NCBI GenBank assembly: GCA_026874595.1
Contig: CM049308.1
Location: forward strand, 77,674,124-77,738,123
Reading direction: 5' to 3'
Source: Sipunculus nudus
Lineage: Eukaryota; Annelida; Sipuncula; Golfingiida; Sipunculidae
DNA length: 64,000 nucleotides
The translations under genes were made by a program, and so were the position numbers. Shown one piece after another: positions 13,311-27,395 of the stretch. The first letter of the stretch is position 1. Every line of letters starts with the position of its first letter. A model generated the notes under the pieces. That model was not told the DNA's origin. It was given only the letters and a program-made list of their open reading frames with translations, and ran no database searches.

Positions 13311-14042
13311 TGTAACACTAGGCAGCGTGCAATGTCTAGGGGAATGAATAGAGAAGTCAGTGGTTTTTTGTTAACAAATAATTATAATTTATTCTTAAAA
13401 CAATCCTAACATTACAATACACTAAATCAATACAATTACACAGTATAACAACAGTACAACAACAAATCAATACAATTACACAGTATAATAAATAAAGTGT
13501 ACGGTACCTGGATACCACCACTGTCACAGTGACAACAAGTCCTTTAAAACCAATAATCCACATGAACAGTTCAAATAGTCCAAAGTAAAGCTCTTGTAAT
13601 AATCCCGAAAGCAAACTGGAGACAGGCCGCACTAAATCTGCATAGAATTCGTAGAATCCCTGTTACAACTGCATTTATCGGATAGGTCCAAAACTGACTC
13701 ACACTCTTCTGTGTCCGCTGGAATATTTTTTCTCTCCTCTTCTCGCCCTATAAACACAGCCCCATTTATAATTTTTCATCCCAAAATTCTAGAAACTTCT
13801 ATTTCACGAACAATCGAAAGAACCCAACAATACATAATACACACATCCAAAGAACATAACAAGACACGGCTCATAGAGCGCGACCAACCGAGAAAGTTCT
13901 AGATTAGCACTGTGTCTAAACACACCAGGGTCACACGTGGGCCGGCCCAGCTCACGCATCTCCCATGGCAACGGACAATGCTAGCACTACACAGACACAT
14001 GTAAGACTGCTGCACACAATAAAAGAGACATCTGTAATAACA
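13311..14042 (-). mobile_element. Solo LTR of an LTR retrotransposon
   Basis: Read on the minus strand, this 732-bp block starts TGTTATTACAG and ends TAGTGTTACA, the TG...CA ends of a long terminal repeat. It is flanked by a near-match 5-bp target duplication (plus strand: gattc left, tattc right). It is richer in GC and CpG than its surroundings. Promoter-like TATAAAT (about 13764-13770) and a further TATA-like run at about 13749-13753 lie in the middle, and an AATAAA polyadenylation signal is at 13388-13393, in the order expected of U3-R-U5. A 21-bp string (caatacaattacacag...) occurs twice near 13430 and 13470. No internal gag/pol region or second LTR is nearby, so it appears to be a solo LTR. 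A Ty3/Gypsy-type origin is likely but not shown. It is in the same orientation as the host gene. Confidence 0.65.
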
Positions 14043-15984
14043 TATTCAGATAACTGGTTTAAAAATAAGAATGTTCTTATAGTAACAATATAATAAAAGA
14101 GTGTAAATGGTAATTAAATAAAAAAAGTTTATATTGATACAAATACTAAAAGAATATTGCTGTGCATTAATTACTCAAACCTTAATCCAGGCCTAATACT
14201 GAATAGGGCAACAGATATGCACATATGAAGTATCAGAGAACTGGATCAGAAACATTTATTCTAAGTTTGTGAGTAGGTATGAAATACCACAAAAGATAGT
14301 GTGATTATAAACAGTAAACATTCTCATATCCAGGTACTGAAGAGAGTCAGCCGAAAAAGATAAGAACTGTGCATTTAATTGGAAGATGGCACACATGTAA
14401 ATATTACATGTATGTAACCCATAAGGTGTTGGGGGTTACTTATATATGCACAGCAATAAAGTATACAACCGGGGTGGGAAAGATCATGAGGGACCTGAAA
14501 GTTTAATATCACCTGTAGGAAACCCCATCTTTTAAAGTCAATATATGTCACCTTTATGAGAGTGCAATTCTTTAAAGTCAATATATCACAAAAGGGCTTT
14601 TGTTACAGGTACTGAAACTGTCCAGTAGCCAGGTGACAGGTGAGCCCATCACAGTATTTATCTATACAGGGTGCACCTCATCAATCAGCCAATTTGACCA
14701 GCCCTGTCACAGGTAAATACCTGCACCTTCTATAAGTATGGGATCAATTTTCATACAGTACATGACAAGGGGAGGGCATGTGAAGTTCTCTTTGATCTTA
14801 CCTTGTTTTACCTTAAGGTCAATGTGGTTCACACAAAGCGTGTTGATGGACTGACAATCTTACATGACCTACTGTTTAGGGGTCTAGTGCATTTGTGTTA
14901 TGAAACTGTAATGACTTACACATAGGTGATTATGAATGATAAAGGTAACTAGGAACACAAAGATTTCAGACTTATCATGTGATTACCAGTCAATAATTCA
15001 ATCTTATGGACTGAACCACATGCTAAAATTAAATAAACGTTCATAATCATTACACTGAACTTTATCTATATACCACAAGTCACAATTATACCTCAAGCAC
15101 TGTTCATAAGAAAGAATGTAATGATCACCTTGGTTTAGGGGCCAACTAAAAATATCAACCATTTTTTAAAAGGTCCTAATACTTTTTCACCCTTTATATC
15201 AGACCTTACTCAGATGACCACCACAAAAATGCAACCACTTTATTGAGGTCCAGTTGGTGGTAAAAATTTCAAGGTTCACTGTAAAAATATCTCAACATAC
15301 AGTAAATAAGCTGCCTTGCATGTGACATATTGTGTATTTTTTTAGCTTTTCAATTATTAAAAAGAAATTGCATTAAGTCAATATTTTTATTAATATTTTA
15401 TATATTATCCAAAAATATTATAACTTTTGAATTTGGTAAACAAATAGTTTTTTTTAAACATATCCAGTTATAGTACAGAGTATTCATGAGAATACCAGAC
15501 TACATGACCAATAGAGCAGCCATCAGTTTACAAGATAAACTACTGCATCAATTGCTCTCTTGTCTTGATCAATTAGAGCACTTACAGATCATGAAACCAC
15601 CAACTGCTGAGGTAACAGAAACAGGTAGACTAAATACTAACAGCACCGCTTTGCATTGGGCCCTGATGCTCAAGCTCATGTGGTTCAGCTCTGTAGTACA
15701 TAACCACGTGGGGGTGCCAGTCCTCATCATAAAAGCCTGGCTTGTGTTTTGTCTGCTTGTGATACAGCTAAACCAACATGCAAGTACTTTATTTACCTGT
15801 GCTATATACCCTAATACCCTTCCCTTCTGTATTTTTGTGTCTGGATTTGCTTTAACATTTCCTGGACAGGGCCTCAAAATATGGCCAGGCATCTTGTAGC
15901 ATTAAAAACATATTTGCTAGGAACAATTGATAAACTAGATATGCCTCCCTAAACATAAATATTTCATACTGGAGTAATTTTTAT

Positions 15985-16100
15985 TAGAGTTTACAAAACA
16001 AATTATGGTTGTATGATAACATTATTGTTTAACATACTGGTATCAGAGTTTACAAAACTAATATTGGTTGTATGATAACATTGATACCAGTATGTTAAAC
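15985..16100. repeat. Nested direct and inverted repeat
   Basis: The arm gtttaacatactggtatca (16027-16045) has a perfect inverted copy, tgataccagtatgttaaac (16082-16100). The 36-bp spacer (gagtttacaaaac...gtatgataacat) is itself a near copy of the sequence just before the left arm (about 15987-16025). The order is therefore R, arm, R', inverted arm. Confidence 0.85.
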
Positions 16101-19100
16101 AAATTTATATATAATGCTGGGTCACAAAAATAAAGGGAAGGATTACATTTCCTCTATTTAATTTCCATTACCTCTGTATTAATAGTTTGTCTTCTCATGA
16201 AGTTTAGCTGCTTAACTGTAAGAAAACAATGATTGACCATTTTTGTTTGATGAAGCTCTGATTTGAAATGAAATAAGACAAGAGCCATAAGGCCTCCATC
16301 TTCTCATACTGTAAAACAAGAAATTATACTGAATTTAATTTTCATGATTCATAAAATCATTCTTGAGGATGCTGATCAATGAACTGCTCAAGGCTGGCAG
16401 GAATCATTTATGTATATACTTTTGGCTAAGCTCAATTAATTCTTGGAAAAAGTTAACTAAATGCAGCACATAATGCGTCAAGAGGATCATCTCTGTCAGT
16501 TCTAACATTCTATGAAGTTTTAATATTGAGGACAATATTTCTGATTTGTCCTAAATAACTGCTCAGCATTGATTTGTGGCAGCTTGCAGACTGCTGCTGC
16601 CTAAGACTGAAGGCATCAGGTGTGCCAATAAATCCATTATATTGAAAATGGGTTGTTTTCTTTACCATTTTCTTTCATGTTTAACTGATCTAATTGGTTG
16701 TATTTTTACATAATTGATCGCAAACAATTTTGTATGCACATTCAAAGAAGTCATATTTACCAGGAGAATTATTCTAACGTTTCCAGAGATATAAGAAAGA
16801 TGGGACACAAAGCAGTGAACAGCATTTACACTGAAAATGACATTAAAAGTGTCATCAACCTGGTTGTTGCCTTGATCTTTCAGTGTGATGCATAGAGTAT
16901 TTCAGGTATAATTCTATACAGTAGCTTTCACAGTGATATAATAGGTACATAAAAAATAGATATATCATCCATCATTGGTCTTTCTTTTTCTTTAATCATG
17001 GATCATGATTATACAACCATCTCTGACCACTAGAAGGCACTATTTATGTTTCTGGACATGTACAGTTTATTGGTTGCTGCCTATCTGGAGCTGCAAAATA
17101 CCATCAGTATGGACCACATAATTCCCTTGTAACATGTAACCTTATGATTGGGAATATGAATATATCATTAGTGAATCAAGAATCGCAGACTTGGCTTTTT
17201 TAACTTCAAAAGCACATTGGTTATTCAGACAGGGTACAGCTCTATGACCAGACTCAAGTTAGCATATCCCAACATGTACACTGACAGGAACTGGGCTAAA
17301 CCTGGGACTGCTCTGTACCCCATTACATGAACCACTAGAAACATCCCACCCCATCAGTAATCCCAGGTTCCACAACCTTAAGCAGGTATGTTCAACACGG
17401 TGACTACTTGAGCATCAAGGGGTGTTATATTTGAAGGGGGCGTCAGTGGGCAGCATCCTGTTTCAATGCACTTTCTTCCTTGGTAATTCAGACATTGGTT
17501 TTACCCAAGCACTGCCAAATACTAGTTTGCCTTGGACCCAGCTGCAACATAAGCTGATTTTATATTTAAATATTTTTCACATATATATCAGGGTTCCCAG
17601 CATTTCATGAAAAAATATTATCAGTTTTTTTTCATGATGAATTGTCAAAGTGAATATATAATAAGTTCAAGCTACTTCATACTAAAAAGCCATCATAACT
17701 ATTCATAAATTGCATGTTGTTTGGATATGAGTTAAAACACAATAGACTCAACACTTGAATATATAATTACCCTACTCTTCAATAAATTCTATAATTTTCT
17801 CACATTTCTCACTGAAAAAAGGAAACTAAGTTTCCAAGGTTTTCTTATCTCCAAGATGGCTCATCTCCCTTTACAGGATTTAAATACTTCTGCATTGTAG
17901 AAATAAGATAAACATTTAAAGATTATTTGTATATATTATGGCATAATATCTTAACTAAAAACCTTAATATTATAGACTAAATCTTTTAAACCATGTTAAC
18001 CTAACCCATTGTCTCTTCCCAATATAATGGAATCGCAATCTGAATCCCAAAGAATATTTAACTTTACTGCATGTCATTTATCAATCTACCTTAATCATTT
18101 CTGAGCTAAAAACTGAGTCATAATCATTCAGGAACTTTTAACTGAATCTGTGCCACAAAGTGACATGTCCAGCATCAAAATGCTGATGACAATTTTCTCA
18201 GGAATCAATCAATACACAAACATGTGACTTTCAATCGGTTAATACATTAGAAAGAAAATCTATCCTAGGTATATATATGCATGCATGACGAGTCATGTAC
18301 AGTTAATGATCAAAGAAAATAATTGTTGTCATAACTAATTTGAATAACTGCAAGTGATTCGATCTTCGGACTAGTTTTACATCCAGTCTGTTACTTGACT
18401 TGGCTAGTTTGGGAGGGTGGAGATCTTATGACACCTGTCATTAATTATCCTCAAAATATCATAGACCACGGTTGTCAATGTGAATTTTGTGTACCAACGT
18501 GCCAATTTACACTAAATGTTTTTATTGACAGACATCTCAAACATCTTTGCATATATGAGTGAGTATGATAACATCATATTTATCAGCATATATTCATCTA
18601 TGTTTGATTGTCATGAATTCATAGTTCAGCAACCTGTAGGTGTTAGTCGCTCACCTGGCACATTGCTACTGCTAATTATATCTAATTTATTTCTCATTTG
18701 GAGGGAAAATGTAAATGCACCTGATGACATGAGCTATACCTGTCTCAAGAAGTGAGTGGAGTAACTATGAGACTTTCAGCAAACTTTACTCAAATAAATG
18801 ACAGTGATCAATTGAACAGGTTATTAAATATGTTGACATAATACGTTTTATGCAGAATATATTTAATATGCTACCTTGATCATGCATGAATCATAAACAG
18901 CATAATCAAGTCTCTTGCAAAAGAAATTGAAGCCTTTTAAAGACATTTAGTTATCCAAGCACCAGAAATTTAGAAGCTTTATAGACAGCTACATGGTTGT
19001 CCTCATGGGAACATATGCAGCTCACTAAGACAGCTCTCTTATATCGAATCCTACGACAAAAGCCTGATATTGCAAAATATCTCCCAGACTCTCCTAAACA

Positions 19101-22100
19101 TCGCATGGACTATTAATCTTTATGCTCATGGCTGCTCTAATGAATGAATAATTATTAACAAATTATGAAATACTTTAATGATAAACATGCTATAAATGCC
19201 AGTTTTGTTTTCTATTACAAATGTATCATGTTACTGTGTTTTTATCTGAAAAAAAATACCACCATACTTTAATGTGTCAATATAACCCACACAATAGCCT
19301 GTTTCATTCCATCTTCATTTCCATATATCACTTATGTCCAGCCTGCCTGTGACTGTAGCTGGGTGGTTGCACAGAACAATAACCCCAGACAGTGGGGTTA
19401 ACTTAGTTTATTCCCACACCTGAAACTGATACAAGACTTTAGACCACGTACCACCAGACTGGACTAACAAATCTACAAAAGCATCCTCTGTTATGGGCAA
19501 GATGTTCGGATTACCACACTCAATACAATGCCAAGGTCACCAAGTGAAAGTGTCAAAGGGCATAAAATCCACACAAATATGATGAAACAACTTAAAGGAT
19601 GTGACAATTCACTCAAATAACTAAGAGATCTTAACAAAGCATTTGACCTCCAATGCACAAATGTAAATTATCCCTGTGAAACCAAGCAATACTATAATTT
19701 TTAACATTTTTAAAATGTGTATAACAATTAAGTTGATAACCCCATCTGTCTGCATGCAACAAATCATCCTCATAAGAACATGCAATATTAATATTTCTGT
19801 CTTAATACTATTAACATACCACAAATTACACATATGATGGATCTATAAATATCTCAAATATGCTCCTTTGTTTTATAGGTTTTACCAATTAATAAAGTCC
19901 AACTTTCACATTCTTTATGGCCCTTTGGGCCCATTTCATTCATCAATCTCAGTGTTTGTGTGAGTGGTGTGTGTCATAAATGTCATTAAGTATTCCCACC
20001 ATAGATTACATCAGAAATGATAAACCACACTCAGGTCACTTGATGACATCAAAATTCATCAGCAGAGCTCATATTTAAAATCCTTTCATAAATGAATTTT
20101 CTTCATAAAGAATTACAAATTATGAAAATATATATTATTTTTTTTATTATTGATAATTGAGTATTTTTATCAGGATAAATTGCAATTTTAATTTGTCATG
20201 ACTGAATAACATTCTTATTCACTTGCTTCGATATTCAGGGAGTTATGTGCTAAAATTCAGCATCATTCAGATATTTATATTTTTCAGGTTCGTATGTCAT
20301 GATTCCATAAAAATAAGAAAAGAGACACTTTTCATACAAATCTTCTATACATGAAATAATTAAAATCCATGTTACAATCCATATAATAATAAAAATGTTT
20401 ATGAACATAAAAGCAGACTGTAGTGTTAATTGAAATCATTTATAAAACTTGGAGCCTTTTCACTTGTTTACTTATTATATAAACATAACATCACACTTGT
20501 TTGTACATCTGCTTGCAAGAGTTCACCACATATAATTTGCATGCAGTACAGATACTCATCTTTTAATATGATTTGACATATGTTCTACACAAAATTCCCA
20601 TTAACTATAAAAAAACAATGCAAAACAATCCAGGAAAACAAACAATTTGCTGAATGAAAAATTGGTGCATGGTACAGTTGGAGTGATAATGAAATCAAAT
20701 TTGCCTATGTGCCATGAAATAGACTTCACCAGGTGTTTTGTTTATGTATGAACCACAACACTCCAGTGTATGCAAGTCTGGTAGCAAACCTACAGGAGTG
20801 AGCATGTGATGCAGCAGGGAAAAGTTTTGCCTGCCAGGGGGACCAGTCCAGCTGAGAAATCTTACGAGGTTTGATTGAATGTGACACCTGACATAATACA
20901 GCTGTTGTACAATAATCTAATTTGCTGGATACTATACACCAGAGCTAGCTATCTGTGATTTCTAAAACTCTCGCTTCATAACATACTCTATCTTCCAAGA
21001 CAGATTACAGGAAATCTGTCACAGTTTTTCAGGTAATAATTATTTTAACTAAGTTACCTTTCCATCTATCTCTTTGGTTTTCTGAATCAGAGTTCTAGCT
21101 AGAAATATTATTTTCTTCCTTTTTTCACTGTATGTGCTATGTCATTTCTCACAGAGGGAAGAGACACAGTAGACTGTATGATACCATTAGATATGATCTC
21201 TGATAATTAGAGCCCAACCAGGCCAGAGAGATCTGAATCTTGATAATGGTAAAACATGTGATTAAAGTCCAAAACTGTTTATAATGACACAATATTTTAT
21301 TTTATTTATCCTATACTGTAGTATTTTCCTCTTTTATTGTATCCAGCTATTTATTCATACCTTGACTGTAGCAAAAAAAAAGAATTATGGGATAAAAAAT
21401 GGAAGATATACCAGTAGTAAAATTCTTCTAGCTAAAATCAAACCAGCAACTGACACAGGCCAGAAATAAAGTTTCACAACCTCAATATATGGCCGTAAAA
21501 AACTCGACCTTTATATGGCTTTTCTGTTCTTCTATTAGATGCATCTTTTAGGACTTTCAGTGTTGGGGTTAACTAGGCCAAAAACTGAGCCTCTGTTAGC
21601 ATACATGACAGATACTTTAAAATCCCTTCTTCACATGCCACAAATGTGGAGCATTTCCTTGTCAAACAGGATCACATGAACATATATAATCCACAGGAGT
21701 ATATCATGTTCTTCACATGATCTAACACAGTACAACATCATAGTATGCTGTGTTTGTATAGGACTTGTTCCAGATCTACCGGTAATGGTATTTCATTGCA
21801 CACTATGGGACAATCTCCAACTGGACTCCAATCATATAACAAATGACGAGCTGAAAAAATGTCTAGTGATGTATGTTTTGTTTATTAGTTTGTTAATTGT
21901 TTAAGGTTAATTAAAGGGATCTTAACTCAAGCCAGATTACTGTAATTTCACACCTGGAGCATACATACATTTATTAAATATTACATATATTAAGTATATG
22001 GGGTACCTTTAAACAAGATTATTATTATTAATGGTAACTACCACCTTTGCTTTTCAGTGCCATCTAGTATTCAAATGTTGAACAATTAAGAAGTTTAAGA

Positions 22101-25100
22101 TAGCTATCTTTTAGAATAAATGTTAGCTATAATCATATTTCAGCTCAAAGCTGTAAAACATTATATATACTTTTTGGCAATCAACTCAAATGTATAAGAA
22201 TATACAAATTCAAGGAATTATTGAGTTTCAATGCCTTACTCAAACGTTAAGTGTTTCACTAACTGAATACATGATGGAGCTGAGATGAAATAATTGTTGT
22301 AACTTCATTATCAATGAAGACATATTTTAAGGTACCCCATTACCAAGGTAGGAAGTTAGATAACAAGTAAGCTTCATTTATTAGAGAAGATGCTTGTTTA
22401 ATGGAAATTCAGACCGAGATATAAAGTATCTTTTCACCAACAAAATAACTTTCTGAACTTCTGCATAGGCATATATATTACGTGCAAGAAAATTAATATA
22501 TAACCTGTACAGATAACAAGATAATTAGTAAATTATGGTTTTATTAAGTTACACAATTTTATGCAGATTAATGGGTCTACATGATGAATAAGAATCTGAT
22601 TTTAAGTAAGAGAAATTTTAAAAAAGGATAATGTATGATATTAGATATGTGTGAAAAAAAAATATCTTCTTTTTAAATAGATAGTTAATAATTAAATCCA
22701 TTAATCAATAAGTAAACAGCCATAGAGATCTAAACAAACATGAAGACAGTAATACAATGAATTGTGTTGATGACCATAATGTACACTCAGCTAATTATAA
22801 GATCATATACAGGTTTGTCACCAAACCAGTTACATGATAAGTGAATGTTTATTCAATGGTGCCACCAGTCTTGATGAGGGTGTATAAGAGTGATAAGTGG
22901 GGTCATGTTACATAACTATAGCATGTCTGAGTACTTGGATGAGCAGACACCTGCTGTCAATGTGACATCATCATGGAGCCAGTCATGTTGTTATGAGAGG
23001 ATAAATATGCCTGTCTGACCTATTTGTCTCGTTCATGGTACATGTGACACTCTCTCAATCATATGTATGTTTTATATCCTACAAATAATGGTTGAGGAGT
23101 ACTAATTTAGCTGCAGGTCAAGTAGCAATTGATCAGACAATTTTTTATTTCTTTAGTCTGCAAATATATTTTTCTTGTGGATAAACTAAACTCCTTATAA
23201 TTTTATATAGCCAGGATTTTCTGGAACATTAAAGGGAATATCCATTTAACTGCAAATTCGTAGCAAGATTTGTTGAAGTATTTAAAATACCATAAAACTA
23301 CATGGTCTTCTCCCCATTTCAAGCTACTTCCTGGTGTAAATTTGTCTGGCTTTGTTTAAAACAGATATGTGACCCCCCCCCCCCCCAATGGATCAACCCT
23401 ATCTTCATAGATCTCAGAATTGAATTTGGAGAAATCATATATTTCTACAAATTTTACCTTGAAAATCAAAATCAAGGTCACTATAGACATAATTCCAAAG
23501 TACAGGAAAAAAATCAATTGTTTTCCTGCACCTTCTTATCAACTATATATTTTGCATATTCTTCAAGAATTGCTATGTTCCTATCAGCACATGTAAATAT
23601 GAGAAATCTGTGCAGAGCCATATGTCAAGAGTTTGAACTAATCTGCTTTTCAATTTCTTTGTGAAAACACTATGTTTTTCACCTGGAACATTTTTCTGTT
23701 CTGTTATAAGCCAACAACAATATTATTAATTTTAATTCAGTAATACACAGCAATGGTCTTTCAAATACTTAAATATGACACAATGAGGACACTGAAAGCT
23801 TGCATTCTCAGTTAAGGTATACATTTTCCTTATATCCAATGAAAAAAAATTTGCGGCATCAACAAGACAAGATCAATGGATCATCGAGTGTAAAACCAAC
23901 AGCTTTGCTGGTATTAACACTGGATACAAACAGGTAGAGACATGTAGACTGCAGGTAAAAAAAAACACCTTGATAGATTCCTTGATGCTTTACTTCAAGC
24001 ATGGGGTTTACCTGTTGCTAAGATCAGTCAGTTCCCTCTGCTCTGGCATGAAAGCAAGGGCTTAACGTCAGTGTCTTATGCTGTCAATAACTTTCCAATA
24101 AATGCCATCCAGGCACCATGAAGAGAGCTGTATATAGCAGACTATAATGTCTGCTAAAAGCAGGTCTCATAGATCAAAACCTAGCTGTCATCTATAGACA
24201 ATACAGAATAGCATGCATTGAAAAATATAGTGTTAGTCTCATCTGCTGCACAATGGGCTCACACACTGAACTTTTCATTTCCAATTATTCCAACTGGTGA
24301 CAAAAGTAAAAGCAACAACATATTCTTTTTTTTTCTTTGTATGCAAGAGTTGAATAAAATCAGTCACATAAAAATATTAATGGTACATATACAGATAAGC
24401 CTTAACAGCTGACCATGATGAGTACAATGTTGCTACTTGCTAGATATTTTCATGAATATTTGTATAATAATGATGAAGCAATGTCTGAAAAGATTCAAAA
24501 TTAGTAACATAATCATATTTTCTCTGGTAACTCTCTTGACAAATCTCCTATCCTGTAAAAAAAGTCAAACAAAAAACTGAAACCATCAGTTACAAAAATA
24601 TAATTCAACAGCCTCTTATGTCAATCATGGGCCATGAATGTAAACCTTATTTCAATCATAGTACTTGAATATCTTGAACCAGCTGACCTTGCTGAGTATA
24701 AAACATTACATGGTATGAGTGTGGTATGATATATGATTTATGAATGAATGGAAGTGGTCCATAATCAGTGGAAGCTCGCCCATCTTCAGGGGCCGAGGTA
24801 TATACTACAACAGTAAATGCTCCCATATGCCAGCACCTGGTCCAGTGCTTCCTCCTACATCTCCAACAACTGGAGTCACCTTTTTATATGATATGCTGCT
24901 GCTATAATCTAGGAAGTGCAGTCTCAGCATGAACTCACATTCATGAACATGTCAAGCTACATTCAGTCTACTCAGGGTGTTGGTTTTTAACCTTTTCTGT
25001 GCACACTGTCACTGTTTTATTACTTCTATATTTATAAACCCAGTGACCTGGCTGATAAATAGATCACTGACCCAGGCTGCCCTGTATACTACTCACTGAC

Positions 25101-27164
25101 CTAGGTACTGGCTATGTCAACACTGCTGCACTTCCAAGTTACAATGGGACTGAACCCTATTTCATTATTCCTGGAATCATATTTACCTGCCTTTGCACCA
25201 AGAATGTGTATCCCTATAACATTAGGACTGCTATCAGAACTATCAGCAAGAGTGAATAAAAAGCCATCACAAATATTTGATTGGATGCATGGGCCCAAAC
25301 ATTCCCTATCATATATCTACTGTCACAAGTCTTGCACTTCTGGGTACCAGTAGTGCCATACTTTCCTGATGTTTTACGTACAAGATAGTTTAATACCTAT
25401 GTAATTATCATGTCTTTAACCTATATTGTAATGCTTGTGCAAAATTTATGGAAAATGGTATTTTCTTGGTATGTAATGGTTTATCCACAGGTGTATAGTC
25501 TAGTTGCTTAGCTGTTTCATATTTTTATATCATCTGCCCTCTGCAAGCAAGAACGTGCAATAACCTAGCACCTGACTAAATACCAAAAACAAAGAAATAT
25601 TTGTATTATGTGTAAATGATCCATTTTACCACTCATTTATTATGACCTCATCACATGCACAATGATAAATTATTGTAGTTTGATGTACGAGACATTTTCT
25701 CCATCCACCGATCAGTTCCAAATATATTTCTAATTATTGTATATAACACTATAGATGTTCCTTTCTTGGTATGAAAAATATCCAAAAAGTAATTGTAATA
25801 TTCCTCAAAAACATATAAGCTTAATTAGTTTCAAATACAACTTCAGTTTCACCTTTATTCTAGATGCACCTTGGTGAACAAGGTATACAGGTAAATTATT
25901 CTGCAAATGCAGGAGAAAGTTTCACTGAACAAGATCACAGATCAAGCACCTTAGGTAGATGTAGGGAGATAAGTTGTCTGATCCTGACACTTACACCATG
26001 AGGCCTGTAACACCCTCTACCTGGTTTTTACAGAAGATTACCTGCCAATTCACCTGTATATGTGGGCAGACTATCAAGTCAGGTATGTGGGCTCATTCCA
26101 GTCCTGTCCTCTTTAGGACCAAGTGGAGGTGTAATTGCCAAGAGGTCTTGTGTTGATCACTTAATAGGTATTTAATGGGTGCTAAATATCCGCCCTCATT
26201 CAATGCCTTCTCTGTGAGGTCTATCTCAAGTGGTAAGAACAAATTTACACCAATGCCTCAGTAAGACAAGTCCCGTGTGGGTTAAGCAATGTAACATTAA
26301 ACTAGCACAATGGCCTTTTTTACACAGGTTTCACACTTTGGACAAGGGACCTCTGGGTCATGGCACTCAGATGAAATTGATTATGCCAGTATTTGTATAA
26401 ATGGATGAGTTAATATAAGGAGATGGTTATAATCAGAAAGGTTCTGCCTTAATTCAGAGATTGATGTCTGATTTCTGATATTTTGTTCAATGGAAGCTTG
26501 CTGAAAATGGCAATTCAAGCTATGACAATTAAACCTATGTCCATAATAAAAGACATGTTAAAGTATATTGGGTATGGTTACATTGTAATATATATAGTGG
26601 TTAAATTGTAGTATATATAATGGTTAATTTGCAATATATATGATGTATGTAGAGCATTTAAATAAACCACTCTTTGGCTTGTTTTTACTAACAGTGAAGA
26701 AATTAGTAGGGGTAAAGTCTACATTAAATTATAAATATCTACAAATTAAGGTGAAAATTATTGTACACATGTATGTCAATTGATTCTCTTCTTCACAACT
26801 ACCACAGAATTATTCAGATATTAAAGAAGATATGGCATAAAAAGGACATTACACTTAACACATGCCTATTCCTCTGTATGTGTGTGAACTAGCCAAATCT
26901 ATTAACTATGGTTTCTCACAAAGATCTTAAAGTCACTTTCTCATTCAAAACACAGAGACACCCACTGAGCTTATCAATCGAACACCTTAATTGCAAACAG
27001 AGTTGATATGGGGAACTCATCACTGACACTAACATGTGACAAATCATGCGATCTCTACAAAACAAAACAGGACTTGCTGAACCTTATGATGAGACAACAG
27101 ACACAAGGGTTACTCATTAAATAAATTGTTAACAAGAATGATGGATACCTTCTGTCAGCTAACG

Positions 27165-27395
27165 TAAATGTTAAGGTCACTGCTGACAGGTTCGAAAACA
27201 CATGCAGAATGTTGCAGCAGTACTGCTCATGTGTAATCTCTTTTGGAATTTCGGAAGTGACTGTAGCTATACAAGTTTTATTACTAAATGTTAAGGTCAC
27301 CACTGAAAGGTTAAAAACACATACAGAATTTTGCAGTGAATACTCACATGTAATCTCCTAGGGAGTTAGAAGTGATTGTATGGGCACAAGTAATA
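27165..27395. repeat. Two-copy tandem duplication of 120 bp
   Basis: The string taaatgttaaggtcac occurs at 27165 and 27285. The following bases stay alignable: 'ctga.aggtt..aaaacacat.cagaat.ttgcag', then 'cat.tgtaatctc', then 'gaagtga.tgta'. The copies differ by substitutions and small indels, so the duplication is not recent. Confidence 0.75.

Noticed and set aside
15486-15899. Frames of 137 and 107 codons on opposite strands
   Set aside because: Both strands are open at once, neither has a motif, and no splice sites or neighbours support a gene.
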